Of a stretch of 64,000 nucleotides of DNA, positions 56,989 to 64,000 are shown one piece after another. Source of the stretch: Phallus indusiatus. Taxonomy: Eukaryota; Basidiomycota; Agaricomycetes; Phallales; Phallaceae. Both the position numbers and the translations under genes were made by a program. Position 1 is the stretch's first letter, and each line of letters starts with the position of its first letter. The notes under the pieces were generated by a model that was given only the letters and a program-made list of their open reading frames with translations, searched no databases and had not been told where the DNA came from. The DNA lies in the NCBI GenBank assembly GCA_027605045.1, contig JAQFWX010000024.1, positions 248,001-312,000 on the forward strand. Direction: 5' to 3'.

Positions 56989-57552
56989 TAAGGCTCCACA
57001 CGGGTTGCGGATATCGCGGGTTTTATCCGCGGGTACCTGCCAAAATACCCGCGGGTCTTGGGTACCCGTCTGGCGGGTACCCGGCGCCTATTTTACCCGG
57101 ATCGGATACGGATAGCCATTTCAGAAACCGCGGGTACCCGTGGTAACTGATTACATAAGATATAAGTAACACCTGGGTGAATTTCGAGTGAATTTTGTCG
57201 TGATTTTTTATTTATTTTGGCTCTAGAGAGCTCAATTCTTACTTAAAATAAAAATAAAAAAATATGCCATTAATATTTTTTAATTCTCTACAAGATATGT
57301 CGGGCGCCTAAAATAGGCGCCCATGTCACATAGTAACAACTTCTAATATTCTCTAGTCTTACGTGATGTTACATACAAGTAACACACAGGTACCCGCAGG
57401 TTATCCGTCACACGGGTCGATCCGTGTGACCCTCGGGTATTTGACATTACCCGCGGGTAATATCCGGCTCGGGTCATGGATCAGCCAGGTCCATGAAAAA
57501 TACCCGCGGGTCGGGTACCCGTATCCGAGGATAAAACCCGTGTGGAGCCTTA
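56989..57552. mobile_element. hAT-like MITE (564 bp), TSD CTGGGCGA
   Basis: Perfect terminal inverted repeats TAAGGCTCCACACGGGTT at both ends and perfect 8-bp TSDs CTGGGCGA (56981-56988, 57553-57560). The interior is packed with CGCGGGTA and GGTACCCG words. It splits a ceramidase exon between codons of PYPWSPS and VVNIQM. It is related in style to the MITE at 42008-42348. Confidence 0.95.
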
Positions 57553-58020
57553 CTGGGCGACCATGGATACGGTTCATTCGCGAACCCCTTCAGACTCACA
57601 AGTTAAGCCAAAATGTAAAGACTACATAATAAGAAAGAGAGAGAACAATACCGTGTTGAATAGAATTGGTTTAGGAAACTGACAATCGATTTGAGCTTGA
57701 GAAGGGGAAGGAGTAATCGCTCCTTTAACAAGTTCCCAAAACGGATTGCTGATTGATTGTCAATCTCGATATACACCGCAGAATAAAAAGAGAAAAGAAG
57801 AAGAGAAAAAGCTCACAGCATATCACTTGAATTTGTGCCTTGAATAAAATCAAAAGGACCGGGCCCATCTCTTCAGGTTAAGGTTTAATCTCTACCTTTT
57901 ATCATACTCTGTGGATATACTTACGTTGTTCCCACGGCAAAGGAAAATCCTAAGCAGAAAGTCAGATTAATCATAAAAATGGCCGTTCAATTTCAAGATA
58001 TATACCTAACACAGCAGGAC

Positions 58021-58413
58021 TGTCAGGGTACGCTACCGCGTCCCCTCATTTTTCCTTATTTATTATCATCGGTATATATCTATTTCTATCTTATTTATAT
58101 TTCCCGTGCATTACCTCTACCATCCGTTTATTCTCTCCGTCCATATTTCACCTTCTCTACTCGCGCGCGTTGCGCGCTCGTACACGGCGTGATGCCCGTG
58201 ACATCACGTCGCTTAGGCTCGGCTTGGGCGCCTGGCACTTAGCTGTGTCAGGGCCGCACGCCGCGTCGTCGTTTATGTATATAGTAGCTGTACCTAGAGT
58301 GAGGGTCCCTAAGCTTGTTCTCTTAGGATCCCCTCCCTCTAGGTGAGTAGTATAGTTGTCTTCCATATTACTTAGGATCCCCTCCCTCTAGCCTGAGCTG
58401 AGTAGCCCTAACA
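58021..58413 (+). mobile_element. Solo LTR, family A (393 bp), TSD AGGAC
   Basis: TGTCAGGGTACG... to ...CCCTAACA with perfect TSD AGGAC (58016-58020, 58414-58418). It splits the ceramidase exon ending NVTTCPA. Confidence 0.95.
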
Positions 58414-58598
58414 AGGACAGGTTGTTACGTTAGTCCCGTTCGGCAAAGTGAATGTGTAACTGGACCTTGTTTTTTTTGTTCGTCAATAAACAGAAGAAGA
58501 AAACCGATTGAAAACTTACATGTTTACATATTGATGCACTGAGCGAACACTTCCCGAAACGGGAACTCTATCGTCACCATTCATGACAGTCTGAGCAC

Positions 58599-58900
58599 TG
58601 TAACAGTTTTTATCAGACCACAGGGGGGTCTGATAAAGGGTTTTTCTTATTTTCCCACAAGTGCACAGAATTCCTGTCTATTGCTCAATAAGGCTAATAG
58701 GGAATTACATGCAGTAGTAGTGGTAAAATTAAGATTAACTAATGTAACTACTGGTCACACCGCTGTAAGGGTGTGACAGGCGCTTAAGCGTCACGCTGTG
58801 ACGCGCAAATACTACTGCTGCAGTGCCTTTGGCACTGCATGGGCACTAGGCCATTAATGGGCCCCAGGGGGGCCCATTCCTATATCCCAAATCCGTTACA
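58599..58900. mobile_element. Solo LTR or small LTR-like element, family D (302 bp), TSD AGCAC
   Basis: Begins TGTAACAGTTTTTATCAGAC and ends AAATCCGTTACA, with perfect TSD AGCAC (58594-58598, 58901-58905). It contains two short palindromes (cagaccacaggggggtctg near 58613 and gggccccaggggggccc near 58859). It interrupts the ceramidase between YLIGLAHYQGA and AQTVMNGDDRVPVSG, and removing it restores the frame. Confidence 0.88.
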
Positions 58901-59873
58901 AGCACCCTGATAGTGCGCAAGCCCAATTAAATAATTAGAAAGGAAATCTGAAACTCGGAATCCGGGGCCTTGCCCATGACAGTCCTGAATTAATACATTG
59001 AGAATGGTGGCAGCTGTATTCGTTTTGTAAAGGGGTTTACCGCTGAAGCGCCTCTGCAGGTTGAGGTGTTGAATGTACATTCCTGTCCATCCCATGGTTC
59101 GCCTGGACTTTCACAGAAAGAACCTTCCCTTGAAAGATTACGGGTTTTATGTGAATATCCCGAGAAATAAAACTGTGTAACCCACTTACGTATTTGGACT
59201 TCAAAAAGAAGTAAAATAATAGTAATTGTAGTAAGTACTATGAATTTCCAATCGTTGAAATTCTTTACCTCGTGTCACTGACGTTAGCTGCCAATCAATT
59301 GTCTAAGAAAGTAATATAAAAAAGAAATTTTCAAAACCTCACATTGTGAAAAAATGGTGACAAACTCAGTTTTGCCAGGCATAGAATCAGGTTCGGCAGC
59401 ATGTTCTGCCAGATACGCTGCCATTCCTTTATTATCACCACTCACCAAGGTATTGTTCTATGAAATATATATTAGGATTAGCTTTCTCTCTAGCCTTACG
59501 TTTCGCAAAAAATGGACAGACATTATAAAGGCTAGTTCCATGAACTGCAAAAAAAGACAAAAACCCTCTTGGACTGCCTGTTAAATCGTCGAACCACATA
59601 AGAGTAAGATCTTTATCTGTATCGAATTGATACCGAGCACGTTCTTCAGCTGGGTTATTGAGGTATGCGGAGGGACTTCGATTTATGCTTGCGTTTAGGA
59701 GGGTCTTTGGATTGTGAGAATACGAGATTATGACTACGTGGAATGAACATACCGTATTGCCGAGTGTTATGAGTCCGGGGGATAGATTATTTTGTGCTCT
59801 AACGACAGCATTCACGGAACCTTTTCTCCAAAAAAAAATCAGATGCGATCTCCCGAAACAAGGGAATTAGTAC

Positions 59874-60556
59874 TGTCACGCCCGGCGTGCCCCGTGACCT
59901 TTTCCGGAAGGTTACGTAAGTCATGCTCCCGGACCTTAGGTTCTTGTCAAAGTACGTACTGCATACTTGCTCAGTACTTTTCGTACTCTATGCACAGCCA
60001 CCCGATCCACCTTTGTCTAACCTTGAGCGTACCCGCCCGACATTCGGATAAGCTAGGGCTCACTCACTCCGAACCCTGCCTAAATATCTGTCCTAGTTAC
60101 TACCATTCCTTTCTTATCCCTTTCCCCTTCTAGAATAGTTATTCCACACTCATGTATTTAAACCCCAGCTTTATAGCTGGGAATCCTCAGTCAGAATATA
60201 GTAATAGTTTTCCGTTCTTCTCTTCTATCTGTTCCACCTCTGTTCTTATCCGTACTCTGCGTACTCTGTCTCGTACTTAGTTGCGGACTTGTGCATAGTT
60301 TAAGTCTAAGTCGTTGTTAGACGTCTAGGACATCTGAAGTCCATCGTCAGACTTGTGCGTACTTGATATGTACTTCTCTCATTCTCTGAAATCGAGGGAT
60401 ATCTGAAGTTGGGTGAGTGGGCGCAGCATATAAGCTGAAGCCAAGTCCCTCACACCCGTACTCTCCGTACTTCCTTTATTCTATCTATTTCCCATGCACG
60501 TGTTTTCGTAAGAGACTGGGCTTAGCCGGGATAGATGCGGAACACGGCGCTTGACA
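59874..60556 (+). mobile_element. Solo LTR, family B (683 bp), TSD AGTAC
   Basis: TGTCACGCCCGG... to ...GGCGCTTGACA with perfect TSD AGTAC (59869-59873, 60557-60561). It shares termini and the block ataagctgaagccaagtccc with 42652-43260. The word gtactctg/cgtact recurs many times inside, where the other copy has tccggac. Confidence 0.93.
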
Positions 60557-60835
60557 AGTACCAGTGATGATAGCCTGGAATGTTTCCTGCACGGTTGTTA
60601 TATATAAGAACAAAAAGCTCTCTCTAAATAAAAGAAAAAGTATGATAATGGGACTCACATTAACGAACCCCAGACTGGTAATTTGCGGAAGAAGATTCTC
60701 CAAATAACTACCAGGGCCAGAATGTTGGTGAGTTCCGACAACGGCAACATTGGCATCTGAATAGACGCCGGGAAATTGTTGCTGGAGTGCGGCTACAATA
60801 GCCCTGCGGATTCCCGAATCGCCCATTGCGGTATC

Positions 60836-60918
60836 AAGATTTAAAAACACCTGGACTATGTCCAAACACTTCACAGACCTTAGCTCCATTAAAAAAAAAA
60901 AAAAAGATTTAAAAACAC
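60836..60918 (+). mobile_element. 40-base poly(A)-tailed retroinsert with 15-bp TSD
   Basis: A perfect 15-bp direct repeat AAGATTTAAAAACAC (60836-60850, 60904-60918) flanks 40 bases (ctggactatgtccaaacact then tcacagaccttagctccatt) and 13 A. This is the signature of target-primed reverse transcription by a LINE. Removing the insert with one repeat restores the ceramidase frame exactly (NIIVFLNLDTAMGDSG). Confidence 0.88.
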
Positions 60919-61152
60919 AATAATGTTTTGGGGGTTTGATTGTTCTGCGATGATGGCTGCGCGAGCACGTTTGTGCATGTAAAGACCGGTGTCTGTTTGT
61001 GCCAGATTGGCGTAACCCTACAGAAGATTGTCTGTGGCTGAAGAAGATGAGGGAGGGCGGGATATAGGTACGTACCATCATATTGATTTCTACGACGGGG
61101 CTTTTGGGGTAAACAATGATGAGAACAGGCAAGATTAAATGAGGAAAATAAC

Positions 61153-61416
61153 TGTAACGTTTCGTTACAGTTTACGATTAGCCCGGTTCTTACGGACTCA
61201 CAACAAACAGTATAAAGCTGTATATTTGCAAGTGCAGGTAAGAAAGGCTGCCGGCGCCTTTACCGTTACGCGGTATTTACTGGTGTGACGGCGCCTATGT
61301 ACATTACATAATACTAGGTACTTGTGCAGACGACGATCGTCTGCATGCAATTGTATATATATACTAATATGTACTATGGGTAATAGTAGTCCGCTGGTCA
61401 TAGCGGAACCGTTACA
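61153..61416 (-). repeat. 3' LTR of gypsy element 2 (family C, 264 bp)
   Basis: TGTAACGTTTCG... to ...GGAACCGTTACA on the plus strand. It matches the solo LTR 53105-53368 in inverse orientation. Confidence 0.94.
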
Positions 61417-61561
61417 TCCTCCCCCGCTGACTTGAGCGTCAAGTCAATACATGATACGACGAGTGAGTCTCAGTCGTCCGCGGTATAATCCATGGCCATC
61501 TCAATGTCACCTTGAGGGCCCGCTCCTGGTCTATCCAGGACCTCGTATTGATCGGGGTCGA

Positions 61562-62206
61562 TCACGAGTTCTTTCTCAGCGATATCTGCTGGGAGAGGTG
61601 CTTTCGCCGAGGGAGGCGATTAGCGGTGGACTCCACATAAGGAGTCTCCTTCGAAGGTCCAGCAATAGGAGCTGCAGGGGCGGCGTCACGACGATTGTTG
61701 CGACGTCGTCTTCGATACTGACGTCCTGGTAACAGCGACGAAACGGTGGGTTGAGATTCTCGCCACTTCACGGCGATGGTATTGCTGTTAGTGTGTGATC
61801 GCCACCGCTCAAATAGTGGTCCTAATCGAGTTTCGATTAATCGGGTATTCACACAGTTATATCGCAGCATCCCGACAACTTCTTCCTTGGTTGGAATGTT
61901 ACCCTGAGGCAGGGTATATGCTCGACGCCATCCTTCGATTATGGATGGGGAGTTATTCACCGTCTTGTCGGCGTTGATGCCAGCGGCGTTGAGCCAGGTG
62001 GATAGCCCAGGCTCGGTACATATCTCCGCTACAATGGGGAATACAGTCTTCCTTGTTTCCCGATTCGGGAATATTTTTCGAAGCCACGCTACGACTTCAA
62101 CATCGCTGATATTCAGCGATCCCGATGGTTCAACCCTTATATAAAAGGGTACGGAGGCGGGGTCCTTATACCACGTCTCGTAGAGGCGACCCGTTTCTAG
62201 GTCCAT
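61562..62206 (-). CDS. Extra ORF2 of gypsy element 2, unknown function
   Basis: 214 residues from MDLETGRLYETWYKDPASVP to a basic tail containing GRQYRRRRRNNRRDAA. Its ATG overlaps the end of the upstream ORF by ten bases (ATGGACCTAG), an arrangement that would allow reinitiation or frameshift coupling. A tryptophan-containing central part (VEVVAWLRKIFPNRETRKTV, IIEGWRRAYTLPQGNIPTKE) looks like a compact helical domain. The Arg-rich tract suggests nucleic-acid binding or nuclear targeting. I recognise no family. It lies between pol and the 3' LTR, where ordinary gypsy elements have nothing or an env-like gene; it has no signal peptide or membrane helix, so it is not env-like. Confidence 0.7.
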   Translation of the reverse strand: MDLETGRLYETWYKDPASVPFYIRVEPSGSLNISDVEVVAWLRKIFPNRETRKTVFPIVAEICTEPGLSTWLNAAGINADKTVNNSPSIIEGWRRAYTLPQGNIPTKEEVVGMLRYNCVNTRLIETRLGPLFERWRSHTNSNTIAVKWRESQPTVSSLLPGRQYRRRRRNNRRDAAPAAPIAGPSKETPYVESTANRLPRRKHLSQQISLRKNS

Positions 62207-63276
62207 TTGCCCTTCTGTTGGGTATGGAAAAGCTTCGGGCGCTCCCCGATAGTGAGGCGAGCGTAGTCTCGCTCTTTCTTCTTTCTATTGATGAACATCA
62301 TGCCTACATCCCAGGCAAGTCTAATGCGCGCGTGCATTGCAACTTTTTGAGGTGTGTCCAATATGGGTGGTTTCTTCCAGATCTGCTTCCCCTGGAGTAC
62401 GAATGAGGGATCATCCAGTGGACACATCATGTACCACGCGAGTGGGTCGGGAACTGGCCCAGGTACAGGGGTTTTCCCTGCTCGAGACGCTGTGGGGTCG
62501 TGGCCTTGCATAAAAGCGGGCCACGTATCGTGGTACTTGGCCTGGTTGGAGATACGGGGAGTTCCTGGGAACTCAGCGAGGACTTTCTCAGCGAGTTGTC
62601 GCCGAGACAATAATGACTCCTCTTCAGGGTCCAGCCTGTCCATTAGGCCGAAATCGTCCCCAGAATGGGGAGGAACGGGTTGACCGTTGGAGTCGAGTAC
62701 CGACTCGTCATTGTAGGAGTCCGCCCAATCGTGGTCGTCTAGATCATCGTCGTCGTCGTCGTCGTACGCGTCGAATCCTACGGGCCCATGATTCGTGGGG
62801 CCCTTGGCCTCTGACCGAGGTCGTTTCCTAGATGACACAGGCGATGCTGCCTGTGGGGCTTGCTTCAACTTGTCCTCGAGTTCCCGTATACGATCTCGAA
62901 GGTCGTCCTCTCGTCTCTCAACGTCCTTGAGTTCTTGGACGGTCTGGTCGGCGTAGTCGTTAGCGTCTTCGAGGCGCTTTCGTAAATCATCCCACTCTTT
63001 TTGCAGGAACGGGAATGCCTCGAGTAGGCACTCTTTGACGTCTTTCTCGTCAAGAACAATGGTACGCTTGCTTGCAGCGGTACTAATGTGCGAGATATAC
63101 TCATCGCAGTGGGTACATTTCCCACTTTCGTGGGTGATGGCTACGCAGCCAGGCATGGAATCCATACTCCATTCTTTTTGTGCTTCAAGCAACGCTTGCT
63201 TGATATCGTCAAATCGTCCCTTGCGGGTCAAGGGCTTCGTAGATGAAGAGGTAGGTCGTGAAGGTTCTGCAGACAT
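62197..63276 (-). CDS. Extra ORF1 of gypsy element 2, coiled-coil protein
   Basis: 359 residues starting MSAEPSRPTSSSTKPLTRKG. A Cys/His cluster (CVAITHESGKCTHCDEY, about 44-60) may bind zinc. A clear coiled coil follows (EWDDLRKRLEDANDYADQTV, LKDVERREDDLRDRIRELED, about 92-138). Next are a basic SSRKRPRSEAK motif, a run of acidic residues (DAYDDDDDDDLDDHDW, about 168-184), and a C-terminal part with AWYMMCPLDDPSFVLQGKQI. The composition resembles a structural or nucleic-acid-binding factor rather than an enzyme. It begins 140 bases after the end of pol. No family is recognised. Confidence 0.72.
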   Translation of the reverse strand: MSAEPSRPTSSSTKPLTRKGRFDDIKQALLEAQKEWSMDSMPGCVAITHESGKCTHCDEYISHISTAASKRTIVLDEKDVKECLLEAFPFLQKEWDDLRKRLEDANDYADQTVQELKDVERREDDLRDRIRELEDKLKQAPQAASPVSSRKRPRSEAKGPTNHGPVGFDAYDDDDDDDLDDHDWADSYNDESVLDSNGQPVPPHSGDDFGLMDRLDPEEESLLSRRQLAEKVLAEFPGTPRISNQAKYHDTWPAFMQGHDPTASRAGKTPVPGPVPDPLAWYMMCPLDDPSFVLQGKQIWKKPPILDTPQKVAMHARIRLAWDVGMMFINRKKKERDYARLTIGERPKLFHTQQKGKWT

Positions 63277-63415
63277 CGTTGACGGTGCTCAGGTGGCTGA
63301 GACGGGGTCGTAAGAAAGAGTATTTATTTACTCTTGTATCAGAGTAGCGCCCGAGTAGGATTTTCTCGTGGCTGCTGTGCCGCCGGGGGCACGGGGCAGA
63401 TCTGCTTGCAGATCC

Positions 63416-64000
63416 TCATTTACGCGTCGTGCGGAGACGCGGCAATTTCCCTAATTGGGTAACCCCGCGTAATTGGAGATACTCATCCAATGCCTGCAAG
63501 TCTTTGCAGTGTTCGTACAGCTCCCAGGTCGTATCGCCTAGCGTCCATTGCACTAGGAACTCGATGTCCGTGTCTTTAGACCCAGTCCAGCGATGGGCTA
63601 GTAGTTCATCTACATGCCATTCGGCATTGTCCGGTTGTCCAAAGTCGTACGCCGTTAATGACTCACGACGTGGAAATCTATCGTCATCATTGGCGATATG
63701 TGGTTTCACTAAGTCCACGTGGAATATTGGATTTATCCTACGCTTCTTCAACTCGTCAGGCAAGTCGAGTTTGACGTTAATATTGTCTTTGACTGACAAT
63801 ACTTTGTAAGGACCGACGTAACGCGGTACCAACTTACTGGATCTACCCTTTGGTAGAGATATGTTCTTCGTAGAAAGGTACACGAGGTCACCCTCTTTAT
63901 AGACAGGCGCATCTCGTCTGTGAGTGTTCGCGTGCATGGTTTGTTTCACGCGACTCGCGATTATGGCATCGTGTGCGGCCATAAGATTCCATTTCGCTTG
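63416..64000 (-). CDS. C-terminal end of gypsy 2 Pol (integrase end and chromodomain-like)
   Basis: The frame is open to the window edge, so the protein is partial. AAHDAIIASRVKQTMHANTH, DLVYLSTKNISLPKGRSSKL and RINPIFHVDLVKPHI are the integrase C-terminal (GPY/F) region. IEFLVQWTLGDTTWELYEHC is the chromodomain-like segment that guides some gypsy integrases to chromatin. It resembles gypsy 1 (DLVYLSTKNLKLPKNKAKKL) but here pol stops soon after the chromodomain (LRTTRK), with no long extension. Confidence 0.92.
   Translation of the reverse strand, partial: QAKWNLMAAHDAIIASRVKQTMHANTHRRDAPVYKEGDLVYLSTKNISLPKGRSSKLVPRYVGPYKVLSVKDNINVKLDLPDELKKRRINPIFHVDLVKPHIANDDDRFPRRESLTAYDFGQPDNAEWHVDELLAHRWTGSKDTDIEFLVQWTLGDTTWELYEHCKDLQALDEYLQLRGVTQLGKLPRLRTTRK

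Larger units (their letters stand above)
56716..61150 (-). pseudogene. Neutral ceramidase gene, broken by at least five insertions
   Basis: Minus-strand exons of neutral/alkaline ceramidase (hydrolyses ceramide to sphingosine and fatty acid) follow the family order: SPVVEINMM spliced to GYANLAQTDTGLYM (61110-60960); TAMGDSGIRRAIVAALQQQF; NVAVVGTHQHSGPGSYLENL (60730-60690; a metal-binding HxHSGPG motif); VVRAQNNLSPGLITLGN; NINRSPSAYLNNPAEERARY-like (59690-59620) and FFAVHGTSLYN; NKGMAAYLAEHAAEPDSMPG (59440-59360); DCHGQGPGFRVSDFLSNYLI (58990-58920); GSVRSVHQYVNM; FTLPNGTNVTTCPA; DGPGPFDFIQGTNSS (57855-57815); AIRFWELVKGAITPSPSQAQ and PKPILFNTG (57740-57650); NEPYPWSPSVVNIQMLRVGQ (57590-56920); EFTTMSGRQIREAMRAQLIA and HIVIAGPANTYSHY (to 56716). 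The 5' exons lie beyond the gypsy element starting at 61153 and the C-terminal third is missing. Insertions: 60851-60903, 59874-60556, 58599-58900, 58021-58413, 56989-57552. Confidence 0.9.
61153..64000 (-). mobile_element. Ty3/gypsy element 2, partial (runs off the window)
   Basis: The 3' LTR is at 61153-61416. A polypurine tract (AGCGGGGGAGGA on the minus strand, 61417-61428) abuts it. Then, reading upstream, come two extra ORFs and the C-terminus of integrase/pol, open to the window edge. The left flank is ATAAC, which should recur at the far end as TSD. It separates the ceramidase body from its 5' exons. Confidence 0.94.

Noticed and set aside
42008..57552. GGGTA/TACCC words as possible interstitial telomere repeats
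   Set aside because: The words are mixed in orientation and irregular, and each block is bounded exactly by TIRs and 8-bp TSDs, so they belong to MITEs.
1..64000. CRISPR arrays, bacterial operons, rRNA genes, functional tRNAs
   Set aside because: No regularly spaced identical repeats, Shine-Dalgarno-led operons, rRNA sequence or foldable tRNA cloverleaf was seen.

Overview
The window reads as a nuclear contig of an Agaricomycete (basidiomycete mushroom or crust fungus). Genes are split by many short GT-AG introns of about 50-70 bases. The families present (DUF6535 membrane proteins, an F-box/leucine-rich protein, an Agaricomycete-type ubiquitin-like protein, a class II P450, a neutral ceramidase) and the load of Ty3/gypsy and Ty1/copia elements fit this group. 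I see no prokaryotic, organellar or CRISPR features. All family calls come from reading the translations, not from a search.

Left part (1-20 kb) is ordinary gene space. Two paralogous minus-strand cyclase-family genes (1342-3118 and 9977-11709) bracket a plus-strand F-box gene (3966-5671) and a full-length cytochrome P450 gene (7172-9271). They are followed by an intron-rich intracellular-type GH3 beta-glucosidase with a PA14 domain (12287-15826) and a proline/glutamine-rich protein of unknown function with 15 consecutive glutamines (16518-18147).

Middle part (20-40 kb) is a local segmental amplification. A ubiquitin-like (UBL) gene family and a large DUF6535 membrane-protein family occur side by side three times: UBL-A with an inverted, frameshifted DUF6535 copy; an internally deleted DUF6535 copy with UBL-B; and an intact DUF6535 gene of about 1045 residues (32210-35581) with the decayed UBL-C. 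Only UBL-A and the 32-kb DUF6535 gene look intact. Non-coding flanks are duplicated as well.

Right part (40-64 kb) is a graveyard of nested retroelements in which target-site duplications (TSDs) can still be read. An MFS transporter relic is broken by a solo LTR and abuts further LTRs. One solo LTR carries a hAT-like MITE; another is split by a complete gypsy element with apparently identical LTRs and one 2241-codon ORF. A decayed copia element contains three solo LTRs of different families. A neutral ceramidase gene on the minus strand contains at least five separate insertions (three solo LTRs, one hAT-like MITE, one 40-base poly(A)-tailed retroinsert) and is cut from its 5' end by a second gypsy element that runs off the window. 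That element carries two extra ORFs between pol and its 3' LTR.

The most noteworthy points are the repeated UBL/DUF6535 pairing, the extra coding 3' of integrase in both gypsy elements, a hairpin with compensating changes in two related LTR families, the two hAT-like MITEs with perfect 8-bp TSDs, and the ceramidase gene as a record of successive insertions.
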